Source: SAR202 cluster bacterium bin127
GTDB lineage: Bacteria; Chloroflexota; Dehalococcoidia; Lucifugimonadales; Lucifugimonadaceae
Reading direction: 5' to 3'
DNA: 64,000 nt
NCBI GenBank assembly: GCA_002239045.1
Contig: MPNN01000001.1
Coordinates: forward strand, 1 to 64,000
In this document: positions 26,682 to 35,633 of the stretch, one piece after another
How the letters are laid out: the number at the start of each line of letters is the position of its first letter
Numbering within the stretch: position 1 is the stretch's first letter
Position numbers and translations under genes: made by a program
The notes under the pieces: model-generated
What the model was told of the DNA's origin: nothing
The model's database searches: none
Seen by the model: only the letters and a program-made list of their open reading frames with translations

Positions 26682-27797
26682 TCACGAAGCTGGCACGCGG
26701 TCCTCGCGGTGCCCGAAGAACTCAGTCGATGGGTAGAAATCCTCCCAAGCCCAGTCGAACGAACTGATAAACGGAACGCGTTGGAGGACGTTGCCCGCAA
26801 GCGGCCCGGACACAGCCACCCCAGTTTCGACATCCCAAACTGATCCGGTCTGATCGTCCTCAATTCGCCGCGCCGATTCAGATGCCGAGAACGTGAGAGG
26901 GCCTAGAGCATTCGCCGCTCCGTCACGTAGCTTGCGTGGAGCACGCAGGAATATGTGGCCCTCACGAGACTCCCAATCGGCCCAAGCAACGATTTCGTGG
27001 GACCCAACGGAGTGATTCACTACGCCCGCCTGTGCGACGCTTCCGAAGTAATATCCGACCGCTTCACCACCGATATCCACCCCCAGAACGAACGTGTTCG
27101 CCGCCGGTTGCTGACCGTACGCGAACGTCGCGTTCCGCTCATCCACCAACACCAGCGTCTCCGGATGGCGCTCCTTCCAATTGCCGTATCGCAAAACCTC
27201 CACCGGCAACAGAACCAGCGTTGCCCCTTCAAGCTCTCCTGAAATCGCCGCGCCCCATGGCTGCGACCAGATCGAGCTCGTCTCCCAATCCCACCAAGTC
27301 ATCGCTCCCTTGAACAATGCACCTTCGTTCCCAAAAGTGAAGGTCGTCTCTCCGATCCGCCGGTCATGCACGAGACCGGTGTAACAAAGCGGTCACCACG
27401 TCGCCAAGATCGGCACCCCACCAATCACGTCGTTCACCATCTCCCGGAAACGCATCAAACCAACCGGCATCGCTCTCGCTTCGCCGTTGATGTCGATTCC
27501 CATCACCAACTCGTCATCAGCCAAGTTTGACTCGCCAACCGAGATGTATTTCGGCGAATAGATCGGTGAAATCGCATCCCTGGGGAGCTTCTCCCGCTCA
27601 TCGAACCCGGTGTCGATGCGCAGATCTATCGATCTGATCTGCGGTTCGGGTCGCAACTCCTGGTACGCCTCGATTTCGAACGGCTCGACAATACCCGTCA
27701 AATCTCCGACTTCCGGCTCAGACGCACGCTCGTCACATGCAACACTCGCAACCACTACAACCGCGGTTGCGAGTGTTGCCAATGCTTTCGTGATCAC
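26682..27797 (-). CDS. DUF3179 lipoprotein-like, probable selenoprotein (in-frame TGA, U135)
   Basis: Read through a TGA at 27393-27395, the frame gives one 371-residue DUF3179 protein. The N-terminus has a hydrophobic segment ending in ASVAC, a possible lipobox, so it is probably exported. The N-terminal part has DDELVMGIDINGEARAMPVG and VNDVIGGVPILATW; the next codon is TGA, then PLCYTGLVHDRRIGE. The family motif, from memory, is T(Y/W)CPLC, so TGA stands exactly at the first Cys of CxxC, giving U135-P-L-C138. The frame is unchanged on both sides, and a hairpin lies 13 nt after the TGA. A nonsense mutation is the main alternative. GTG start at 27797; divergent from the penicillin-acylase-like gene. 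Confidence 0.72.
27360..27395 (-). promoter_or_regulatory. Candidate bacterial SECIS element after the in-frame TGA
   Basis: On the minus strand TGA (27395-27393) is followed by 13 nt, then CCGGTC (27379-27374), an 8-nt loop TCGTGCAT (27373-27366) and GACCGG (27365-27360): a perfect 6-bp stem whose loop begins 19 nt after the TGA and contains GT. An outer CCG right after the TGA could also pair with CGG after the stem. Size and distance fit bacterial SECIS hairpins, although no G is in the first two loop positions. Confidence 0.55.
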
Positions 27798-27908
27798 GTC
27801 GATTTTGTCGCCAATGGAATGCTTGATTTACGAAATATCGTCGATACTGGACTTTGGACGTGTTCGCGTTCCCCATTCACAAATCTAGAAGACCACCTGA
27901 ATCAAACC

Positions 27909-30248
27909 ATGCTCCGAGACTTCCTTCCCGACCTCACCGACGAAGTTACTTCCACCAAGATCGTATCTGGCGCAACGGTCTACCGCGACCGCTGGAGCAT
28001 TCCGCACATTATCGCAGACAACGGCTACGATGCATTTTTCGCCCAAGGATACGCGACCGCCGAAGACCGGCTTTGGCAGATGGACTTCGACCGTATGCGC
28101 TGCCTCGGACGCGCTGCTGAGTACCTAGGATCGTCTGCGCTCGCTGAAGATACCCTCATGCGCCAACGCAATTTCGAGGCGGTGTCGCGCGCCGACTACG
28201 ATCTCTGCAGCGACGATGCCAAGATCGCCCTCGACGCATATGCCGATGGTGTCAACGCATTTATCGAATCCAAGAACCCGCTACCGTACGAGTTCCAACT
28301 GCTCGGCACCGATCCCGAACCGTGGCAATCTTGGCACTGCATCCTCGTCTACAAAGTCCGCAACAGCGCCGAGGGTAGTTTCCAGGCCAAACTATGGCGC
28401 GCCTCCCTTGCCGCCAAGATCGGTGCCGAACGAACCGCGCGACTTTCACCCGGGTACCAATCAGGGATGTACCTAACGGTGCCGCCCGGAGTCGTCTACG
28501 ACGGTCCAGCACAGAACGCCGTCGCAGAACTCCGCGCGATCGTCAACGCAACCGCTCCGCTAAGGGAGGTCGATGGAGGATCCAACGGGTGGGCCATCTC
28601 GGGCGACCTCACTGCCTCCGGACGGCCCATGGTCGGAGGCGACTCGCACCGCGGCCTCGAAATTCCCAATGTTTATTACCAAGTCCATATCCGCACACCA
28701 GAATTCGATGTCCTCGGTCACTCGATCCCCGGAATGCCGCTTGTCATGCATTTCGCTCACAACCGATACTTTGCTTGGGGCATGACACATGGCGGCGTCG
28801 ACACGCAAGACCTGTTCGTTGAGCAACTTCGGCGCGGCGAAAGTGGCGTCGAATACCTGTTCCGCGGCGAATGGCGCACCGCCGAATTTACGCGCGAGTG
28901 CCTAAACGTCCGCGGCGACGAATCCCAGACCATCGAGGTTGTCAAGACTCACCATGGGCCAATAATCTCTGGAAGTGTGGATGCCGGGTGGGGAATCGCG
29001 CTCGCCGATCCCGGTTCCAACGACGCAACACCATGGGTCGATGCCACTCTCGACGCGATGAAGAGCAAAGACGCCGATGAGTTTGAGCAAGCCCTCAGCG
29101 GTTGGACCGACCGCGTCAACAACTACCCCTATGCCGACATCTACGGCAATTTTGGATACGCCCTGAAAGGCCGGATACCGATCCGCAACGAGATCAACGG
29201 TTGGGGACCCGTCGAAGGTTGGTCAGGGGAACACGAGTGGCAAGGGTTCATCCCCGATGAAGACCTTCCGCGGTCTCGAAACCCAGAAACCGGATGGGCC
29301 GTAACCTGCAACCAACGCGTCGTAGGCGACGATTATCCCTACTTCCTGTCCGCGACGTTCGGTCCCGACTACCGAGCGCGCCGCATCATCACTCACATCG
29401 AGGAAGCCAAGGCTAACGGCGTGAAGGTCAATGTCGAAGACATGGCCGCATTCCACGGCGATACCGAAACTGTACCCGGAGCCAAACTGCTCGCCCGTTT
29501 GGCCGACCTGGATCCCGACGCCCTCGGCAACGAGGATGCTCGATCGGCCCTCGAAATCCTACGTAACTGGGACGGCAGACTCGATGCAGATTCCGTCGGC
29601 GCCGTCGTCTACAGCGCGTTCAACGACGAGGTGTCACTAGGCCTGATGGAACAAAACTACGGTGTTAACCCCGACGAGTTCGCGGACAAGCCAGATTTGA
29701 ACGCCATCGACCATCTTCGCCGACAACTTAAACCAGCCTTCATCGACGCCATCGAACGCGGTGATGGTCGGCAATTTCTCGCACATGACACCACAGTAGG
29801 CAGTTTTCTCGCCGACAGCCTGACTGCGGCAGCCAATCAACTGGTGCGCAGATTCGGCGCCGTCGACGCGGTCACGTGGGCCGAAGTGCACATCACAAAG
29901 CAAGCGCATCCACTTTCAACAGTCTTCCCAGAGATCGATGACGAGCTCGACGCCCCAGCTATCGGCACTGCTGGGGATGGCGATGTGCCTTTCGCTACGG
30001 GGTCACGACCCTCATGGAACTTCCGAACCGGCTCTGGACCTGTCAACCGATACCTCCATGATCCCGCGAACTGGTCCGCCGGCCGATGGGTAGTGCCACT
30101 TGGCGTTTCGGGAAACGCGGGCAGTCCCCACCGACACGATCAGCAGCGGTTTTGGGCAAACGTCGAGGGCATCCCGCAGCTCTTCGACTGGGACAGCATC
30201 GAGAAAACGGCGACCACAGTCCAGCACATTCGCCCCGCGTCACAGTGA
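27909..30248 (+). CDS. Penicillin acylase family protein (Ntn hydrolase)
   Basis: 779 residues in the penicillin amidase/AHL acylase family, which cleave amide bonds after autoproteolysis at an internal Ser. The A-chain part shows VYRDRWSIPHIIADN and FAQGYATAEDRLWQMDFDRM; the B chain would begin at S225 in GGSNGWAISGD, the N-terminal nucleophile. MHFAHNRYFAWGMTHGGVD and RHDQQRFW-like sequence near the end support the family. No signal peptide is seen from ATG 27909, or from the TTG at 27819, whereas many members are periplasmic. Substrate unknown. It is divergent from the DUF3179 gene with 111 bp between the two starts. Confidence 0.9.
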   Translation: MLRDFLPDLTDEVTSTKIVSGATVYRDRWSIPHIIADNGYDAFFAQGYATAEDRLWQMDFDRMRCLGRAAEYLGSSALAEDTLMRQRNFEAVSRADYDLCSDDAKIALDAYADGVNAFIESKNPLPYEFQLLGTDPEPWQSWHCILVYKVRNSAEGSFQAKLWRASLAAKIGAERTARLSPGYQSGMYLTVPPGVVYDGPAQNAVAELRAIVNATAPLREVDGGSNGWAISGDLTASGRPMVGGDSHRGLEIPNVYYQVHIRTPEFDVLGHSIPGMPLVMHFAHNRYFAWGMTHGGVDTQDLFVEQLRRGESGVEYLFRGEWRTAEFTRECLNVRGDESQTIEVVKTHHGPIISGSVDAGWGIALADPGSNDATPWVDATLDAMKSKDADEFEQALSGWTDRVNNYPYADIYGNFGYALKGRIPIRNEINGWGPVEGWSGEHEWQGFIPDEDLPRSRNPETGWAVTCNQRVVGDDYPYFLSATFGPDYRARRIITHIEEAKANGVKVNVEDMAAFHGDTETVPGAKLLARLADLDPDALGNEDARSALEILRNWDGRLDADSVGAVVYSAFNDEVSLGLMEQNYGVNPDEFADKPDLNAIDHLRRQLKPAFIDAIERGDGRQFLAHDTTVGSFLADSLTAAANQLVRRFGAVDAVTWAEVHITKQAHPLSTVFPEIDDELDAPAIGTAGDGDVPFATGSRPSWNFRTGSGPVNRYLHDPANWSAGRWVVPLGVSGNAGSPHRHDQQRFWANVEGIPQLFDWDSIEKTATTVQHIRPASQ

Positions 30249-30550
30249 GTAATTCGACGCGAACTCTCGTAATTCATCGTCAGTGCAGTTGAAACGCACT
30301 AATGGTTACGAAATTCGTAATCAACGAAATGCGGAACTCAATTATCGGTTATCACCGTGATGTGTTCATGAATGGGTCAATATAGGATGTATTCGTCGAT
30401 ATAGTGCAATCAATGGAACATCATGTATCGATAAAACGTCGAAAAACAGCGTCGAATTACGTCGCATCCTTGCTCAACAAGATGTTTAATGGAAATATGG
30501 CGGTTGAGTGATCGCCAGACCAAAAGACTTCCTTGAAAGGAGCATGATAA
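30249..30550. other. AT-richer intergenic stretch
   Basis: About 300 bp after the acylase gene with noticeably more A/T than its neighbours. I see no open frame with a ribosome binding site and no strong hairpin. AAGGAG at 30536-30541 belongs to the small frame that follows. Confidence 0.5.
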
Positions 30551-30736
30551 GTGAAACAGGCGTTGAACCAAGCTTTACAGAGGCTATCTCACGGCTTCGA
30601 CACGAAGCTGGTGGGCGAGCGTGAAATGCAACACGCGACGCTGTTGGGCGACTCGGTCGCGCGCACCCCGCACTACCCAGAACCCCGAAAACGACGCAAT
30701 TCAGTCATCCCGACCTCGTCTGGAATGTATTTCTAA
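30551..30736 (+). CDS. Possible small protein (61 aa), uncertain
   Basis: GTG at 30551 sits 9 nt after a good AAGGAG (30536-30541). The product is amphipathic at first (KQALNQALQRLSHGF) and polar at the end. No family is recognised. A competing ATG at 30544 in another frame gives only 26 residues. The following DNA is hairpin-rich and ends in a strong terminator, which would fit a short transcript, coding or not. Confidence 0.3.
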   Translation: MKQALNQALQRLSHGFDTKLVGEREMQHATLLGDSVARTPHYPEPRKRRNSVIPTSSGMYF

Positions 30737-30761
30737 GCCAAGAAGTACCCCAGTCAAGGGC

Positions 30762-30781
30762 GGCGAAGCGTTCGCTTCACC
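30762..30781. other. Near-palindrome upstream of the terminator
   Basis: GGCGAAGCG (30762-30770) and CGCTTCACC (30773-30781) pair with one mismatch. It lies immediately before the strong terminator and may be part of the same structured transcript end. Confidence 0.4.
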
Positions 30782-30792
30782 CCCTGAAAATG

Positions 30793-30823
30793 AAGACGCC
30801 CCGCCAACTCGGCGGGGCGTCTT
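30793..30823. terminator. Strong, probably bidirectional terminator
   Basis: AAGACGCCCCGCC (30793-30805) pairs perfectly with GGCGGGGCGTCTT (30811-30823) over 13 bp with a 5-nt loop. A short T-run follows on the plus strand (TCTTTGATT) and CTTCATTTTC on the minus strand, so it can end both the plus-strand small transcript and the minus-strand enolase-superfamily gene. Confidence 0.8.
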
Positions 30824-30872
30824 TGATTCAAGCCTAGCGGCAATTCATCCTACTACGGTCAAGAATTTCCCC

Positions 30873-32033
30873 TCAGTGCCATTTCCTCTCATCCTCCACG
30901 GTCCTCACACTTCCGCGCGTCCGCGTCACCGCAGGACGGGTCTTGAGCGCTTCCTCGTCGACATCGATGCCCAACCCGGGTCCCGTGGGCAACTCGATGT
31001 ACCCATCCTCTGGTTCCAGATACCCAATCGTCACATCCCGCGAAACCGCTTCTACGCCGACCATGTATTCGTAGATTAAGAAGTTCGGCATTCCGGCCGA
31101 CGCTTGGATCGCCGCTGCGCATCCAACCGATGTCGAGTTCCAACCATGCGGCGAAACGCCAATGTAGAACGGTGCCGCCATCGCAGCTATCTGTGTCAAC
31201 TCCCAAATGCCGCCGGTGTTGCAGATGTCGGGGTTGATGATGTCCGCCGCCCGCGTCTCGCACACCTCGCGGAATCCCGCTCGGGTATACAACGCCTCGC
31301 CCGTCACTACCGGTATGGTAGTGTTCTCTTTCACCTCTTTGATCGAAGGAATGCTGTCAGGAGGGCAGGGCTCTTCGAACCAATATGGCTTCAACGGCTC
31401 CAACTCGCGCGCCACGCGTATCGCATTCATCGGCGCCAGTCTTCGGTGGACCTCGATCAATAACTCCACGCTCGGCCCCACGGCATCCCGCACCGCGGCG
31501 ACCGTCCGTACCGCCTCTTCCAGCGCCTCGCGTGGCGGATACTCGGTCCACGGCCCCGGGAAGGGATCGAACTTCAACGCCTTGAAGCCGCGCTCAGCGA
31601 CCACTGTTGCAGCAATCTCTCCATACTCTTCCGGCGTTGCCGCACCTCCCGACCAACCATTCGCATACAACTTCAATCGCGGACGAACCGGCCCGCCCAG
31701 CAAGTCGTAGATCGGTCGCCCGGTCGCCTTGCCGACGATATCCCACAACGCGATCTCGATGCCGCTCACGGCGCAGTGCAGATCCATCCCTCCGCGCTTC
31801 GTCGCAAAATCCTCATGCACCACATGGAGGAAGTGCCTAATGTGAAACGGGTCTCGACCCTCCAGATATCGTGCGAGTTGTTTCACATGCTCCTCGACCT
31901 GCGTGTCGCGATCCGCTTGGGTGTACGCTTCGCCCCAGCCGGTGATGCCTTCGTCCGTCTCGATCTTCACAAACAGGAAGTTCTTGCCCGCGCCCGGGTC
32001 CCAGAGAAACGTCTCGACATTAGATACTTTCAT
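30873..32033 (-). CDS. Enolase-superfamily (mandelate racemase/MLE) acid-sugar dehydratase-like protein
   Basis: 386 residues. N-terminal capping domain (FLFVKIETDEGITGWGEAYT), then a TIM barrel with FKALKFDPFPG, the first metal ligand in LLIEVHRRLAP, the second in WFEEPCPP, the third in VVTGEAL, PDICNTGGIWE, and SPHGWNSTSVG with a catalytic His. Dehydratases of galactonate and related sugar acids show the same EVH and PHGWN blocks, but I cannot name the substrate. ATG start at 32033. A second member of the superfamily lies at 59331-60506. Confidence 0.88.
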   Translation of the reverse strand: MKVSNVETFLWDPGAGKNFLFVKIETDEGITGWGEAYTQADRDTQVEEHVKQLARYLEGRDPFHIRHFLHVVHEDFATKRGGMDLHCAVSGIEIALWDIVGKATGRPIYDLLGGPVRPRLKLYANGWSGGAATPEEYGEIAATVVAERGFKALKFDPFPGPWTEYPPREALEEAVRTVAAVRDAVGPSVELLIEVHRRLAPMNAIRVARELEPLKPYWFEEPCPPDSIPSIKEVKENTTIPVVTGEALYTRAGFREVCETRAADIINPDICNTGGIWELTQIAAMAAPFYIGVSPHGWNSTSVGCAAAIQASAGMPNFLIYEYMVGVEAVSRDVTIGYLEPEDGYIELPTGPGLGIDVDEEALKTRPAVTRTRGSVRTVEDERKWH

Positions 32034-32155
32034 CTCAGATGCGTCCTTCGACTAGCTCGACCACGATATCGACTAGACGCAAGGTTAAGCGCTAACCTCA
32101 ATCATTGCCACAACGCACTCCCGCTCCGAGAGCCGACACAAGAAAACCCATCAAA

Positions 32156-32599
32156 ATGCCGTTCCTGATTCCCAAGACCGTTCTCGCCAGCATTATCTCG
32201 CACGCACTCGAATCCGATCCCGAAGAGTGCTGCGGAGTCCTCATCGGAGCCGACGACAATGCCGAAGAGGCGAGACGCATCCAAAATGCACACCCCGAAC
32301 CGATCCGTCGCTACGAGATGCCGCCCATGGACCTGATGCGCGCAGAATCCGAAGCCGAGGCAAAAGGCCGCAAAATCGTCGCTATCTACCACTCACACAC
32401 GCACACGCAAGCCTACCCTTCCCAAACCGACGTCAGCAACGCCGTCCAATCCTGGTGGACCGAACCATATTACGTGCTCGTGTCCCTAGTCGAAAAAACT
32501 CGCCCCATCGTCCGCGCCTTCCGCATCTCCGAAGATGCAACGGTCACCGAAGTCACGATCGCAACCGATGGCGACGCCTACGTCGAAGTGACGCGGTGA
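32156..32599 (+). CDS. JAMM/MPN-type metalloprotease (Mec-like)
   Basis: 147-residue stand-alone JAB1/MPN domain. The zinc site is complete: a Glu in PEECCGVLIG near residue 23, H79-S-H81, S89 and D92 (HSHTHTQAYPSQTD), the exact HxHx7SxxD spacing. Bacterial members cut ubiquitin-like sulfur carriers (for example CysO-Cys) or similar tails. No sulfur carrier gene is in the window. The frame opens at 32105, but ATG at 32156 gives the normal start. It precedes the restriction-modification gene by about 100 bp. Confidence 0.87.
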   Translation: MPFLIPKTVLASIISHALESDPEECCGVLIGADDNAEEARRIQNAHPEPIRRYEMPPMDLMRAESEAEAKGRKIVAIYHSHTHTQAYPSQTDVSNAVQSWWTEPYYVLVSLVEKTRPIVRAFRISEDATVTEVTIATDGDAYVEVTR

Positions 32600-32700
32600 T
32601 TCAAGATCATCGCCGTCTCTTCGCCACTCCACTCGAATCAACCGTCGATGACGTGCGAAAATGATTAACTGCACTCATCAAAAGTCAAGACCACCAGATA

Positions 32701-35577
32701 TTGAGCTCCGATTCTCCAAGACCTGAGAACATCCTCCGAGATCAGCCGATGTTGCTGATGGACGAACCCATTAATCCGTCGATGTCAGCACCTAACGGCA
32801 TCCAATCTCAGGTGCACGATTTTCGTTTCAAATGGCACGGCTATCAAGGCACCGAGCCCCAACACTATCAAGCCCATTTCAACGAAATTTGTGAAATCGT
32901 CGGAGTCGAAAAACCGTCTGACGACCTAGAAAACCAAGATTTCGAATTCCAGAAATCCGCACCGACTCCCGGCGACCGCAACGGCGTTGCCGATGTCTTC
33001 CTTCGTGACCACTTCGTCATGGAGTACAAAAAACCGGGCAAAAACCTCGACGACGCCTACTCCCAAGCGCTGCGCTACCGCGACGGCCTCGGCAACCCGC
33101 CACTGCTGATCGTCTCTGATTTCGAGACCATTCGCATCCACACCAACTTCACCGGCACTGTCTCCGATACCTACACCATTACCCTCGAAGACCTACATGA
33201 CATAGAACAAAACGCAACCCGCAAAAGCGCCCTCGGTATCGTCAGCGAATCTCCACTTTCCGTCTACCAAGTACTGCGATACTGCTTCCACGAACCCGGA
33301 AACTTAAAACCGTCTAATACGCCGGACCAATTAACCCAAGCCGCCGCAGACGTGTTCTGGAATATCTCCGACGAACTACAGCGATTCAACCCCGACAAAG
33401 ACGCCGAAATCGCCCGCTTTCTTTCTCAACTCCTTTTCTGCATGTTCGCCAGCGACGTGGGCTTGCTGAAGAAACAGTTGATGACCGAATACACCCAAGA
33501 AGTCGGCGATTCACCTGCCGAGGTCTTCACGGCTAGATTGGATCAGCTTTTCGACTGGATGAACGAAGGAAACCATATCGCTTCGCCTCCCATCAGACGT
33601 TTCAACGGCGGCCTCTTCGACGGCTCAAAAAACGATCTCGAGATCGTTACTTCCATCATGCCCCTCGTGCGTCAAGCTGATGCCCTTGACTGGTCGCAAA
33701 TCGAGCCCGCCATCTTCGGAACTCTCTTTGAACGCATCTACAACCCCGAAAAACGAGCACAACACGGAAGACATTACACCTCAAGAGCCGACATCGAGAC
33801 ATTAGTCGAACCGGTCGTGATGACACCACTGCGTAGAGATTGGGAAAACGTCAAATCCTCTATCGTGTCCGCCGACGCAGACTTAGCCAAGTTGACGGTC
33901 CAAGATTACTTAGACCGACTTGGCAGAGTCCGCATTCTAGACCCGGCCTGCGGTTCCGGAAACTTCCTATACGTCGCATTGAACCTGTTGCATGGACTGG
34001 AGCGCGAAGTCATCGCTAGTGCGCTAGATTTCGGCATCGATCCACCAGAAACGCGCGTCCACCCGAGACAACTTCTGGGCATCGAAATCGACGAATACGC
34101 CCATCAACTCGCCAGCGTAGTCGTATGGATCGGACATCTCCAGAACGGAGCTCGCGTCGGCAACATCGAAAATCGTAACCCTATCCTCGATCCGCTAGAC
34201 AACATCGATTGCCGAGACGCAATCATCGACGACACCGGCCCCGAGCCGCGCCCCGCAGATTGGCCCGAAGTCGACTTCATCGTCGGAAATCCGCCATTCC
34301 TCGGTAACAAACGAATGCGCGAAGAAATGGGCGACGAGGTAGTCGAACGCATCTACAAAGTATGGGGCGAACACGTTCCAAACGGAGCCGACCTTTGCGC
34401 ATATTGGTTCGAAAAATCGCGCTCCCAGATCGCGAACGGTCATGCCAAACGCGCAGGGCTACTCGCGACCCAGGCCATCCGCGGCGGCAGGTCGAGAATC
34501 GTCCTCCAGAACATCAAAGATTCCGGCGACATATTCTTCGCAGAGTCTGATCGTGATTGGTTGCTTGACGGCGCTGCCGTCCATACATCGATGGTCGGTT
34601 TCGACGATGGTTCCGAGACGAAGCGAGTGTTTGACGGTAGAAACGTCGATCAAATCCACTCAGATCTGTCTTCACGCAAAGCCGATCTCACGAAAGCGCG
34701 GCGGCTACGTGAAAACCAAGGAATCGCATTTCAAGGTGTCACTCCGCTAGGCCCGTTCGTAATCTCCAACGAAAAAGCGCAGGAAATGTTGGCGGATTCG
34801 AATCCATCAGGAATTCCAAACTCGGACGTAGTCAAACCATTCATCACAGCCCGCGACATCACGGAACGGCCACGTCAACATTGGATTGTCGACTTTGGTC
34901 CTGATGCGTCTCTCGAATTCGCACAGCGTTTCAGCATGCCATTTCAACACGTCGAAACCGATGTCAAACCCGCCCGAACCGGTACGGCTCTCGACGCTGA
35001 AAAACCGTTTTGGATTTTTCAACGCTCCCGTCCGGCGATGAGAAGCGCCATCCAAGAATTGGAACGATTCGTTGTCACGCCTCTAGTCTCGAAGTTCAGA
35101 CTATTTCAATGGGAAGAACACCCGACGCTGCCAGACCATGCGGTTGGGGTTTTCGCCCGTGACGACGACTACTTCATTGGCGTCCTACAATCCCGCGTAC
35201 ACGTGGTGTGGTCGTTGGCGATGGGAACACAACTCGAATCGAGACCACGTTACACCCACACAACGTGCTTCGAAACATTCCCCTTTCCCGAACCGACGGA
35301 TGACCAAAGAGACGCAGTCGCTGACATCGCCAAAACGCTCATGTGGCACCGCAAGAACGTCCTTACGCCCACGGAAAGGGCGACTGAGAAAATGATCCGC
35401 GAAATGACGCTCACCAACGTCTACAACAACAACCACGCATGGTTGCGAACCGACCACGAAAAACTCAATCAAGCCGTCTTCGATGCCTACGGCTGGCCCG
35501 AAGACCCTGCCGATCTCGACGACGACACCATTCTGGAACGCCTGCTAGAACTCAACCTCTCCCGCGAGCCGGCATGA
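32701..35577 (+). CDS. MmeI-like fused restriction-modification enzyme (type IIL)
   Basis: 958 residues in one chain. An N-terminal nuclease domain has D98 and E108-Y-K110 (ADVFLRDHFVMEYKKPGK), a PD-(D/E)xK site. A helical linker follows, then an adenine-N6 methyltransferase with motif I DPACGSGNF (414-422) and motif IV NPPF (530-533), and a C-terminal target-recognition part (HWIVDFG, FPFPEPTDDQR). This layout is that of MmeI-family enzymes, which methylate one strand of an asymmetric site and cut about 20 bp away. TTG at 32701 or ATG at 32749 may be the start. No separate partner genes are seen, as expected for this type. Confidence 0.9.
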   Translation: MSSDSPRPENILRDQPMLLMDEPINPSMSAPNGIQSQVHDFRFKWHGYQGTEPQHYQAHFNEICEIVGVEKPSDDLENQDFEFQKSAPTPGDRNGVADVFLRDHFVMEYKKPGKNLDDAYSQALRYRDGLGNPPLLIVSDFETIRIHTNFTGTVSDTYTITLEDLHDIEQNATRKSALGIVSESPLSVYQVLRYCFHEPGNLKPSNTPDQLTQAAADVFWNISDELQRFNPDKDAEIARFLSQLLFCMFASDVGLLKKQLMTEYTQEVGDSPAEVFTARLDQLFDWMNEGNHIASPPIRRFNGGLFDGSKNDLEIVTSIMPLVRQADALDWSQIEPAIFGTLFERIYNPEKRAQHGRHYTSRADIETLVEPVVMTPLRRDWENVKSSIVSADADLAKLTVQDYLDRLGRVRILDPACGSGNFLYVALNLLHGLEREVIASALDFGIDPPETRVHPRQLLGIEIDEYAHQLASVVVWIGHLQNGARVGNIENRNPILDPLDNIDCRDAIIDDTGPEPRPADWPEVDFIVGNPPFLGNKRMREEMGDEVVERIYKVWGEHVPNGADLCAYWFEKSRSQIANGHAKRAGLLATQAIRGGRSRIVLQNIKDSGDIFFAESDRDWLLDGAAVHTSMVGFDDGSETKRVFDGRNVDQIHSDLSSRKADLTKARRLRENQGIAFQGVTPLGPFVISNEKAQEMLADSNPSGIPNSDVVKPFITARDITERPRQHWIVDFGPDASLEFAQRFSMPFQHVETDVKPARTGTALDAEKPFWIFQRSRPAMRSAIQELERFVVTPLVSKFRLFQWEEHPTLPDHAVGVFARDDDYFIGVLQSRVHVVWSLAMGTQLESRPRYTHTTCFETFPFPEPTDDQRDAVADIAKTLMWHRKNVLTPTERATEKMIREMTLTNVYNNNHAWLRTDHEKLNQAVFDAYGWPEDPADLDDDTILERLLELNLSREPA

Positions 35578-35633
35578 GGTCAACGGGCTTGCCCAAGCAA
35601 TGATCCGGCGCAATCGCAGCCAGTGGGCGAACC

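Noticed and set aside
26682..27797. Frameshift as the explanation for the split DUF3179 gene
   Set aside because: Both halves are in the same frame and join at one TGA codon without a lost or gained residue, so only a nonsense change or recoding remains.
30701..30730. Third copy of the 30-nt palindromic repeat near GTCATCCCGACC
   Set aside because: Only the first few bases agree, and the GGAAT arm lacks its partner; it is not a convincing copy.
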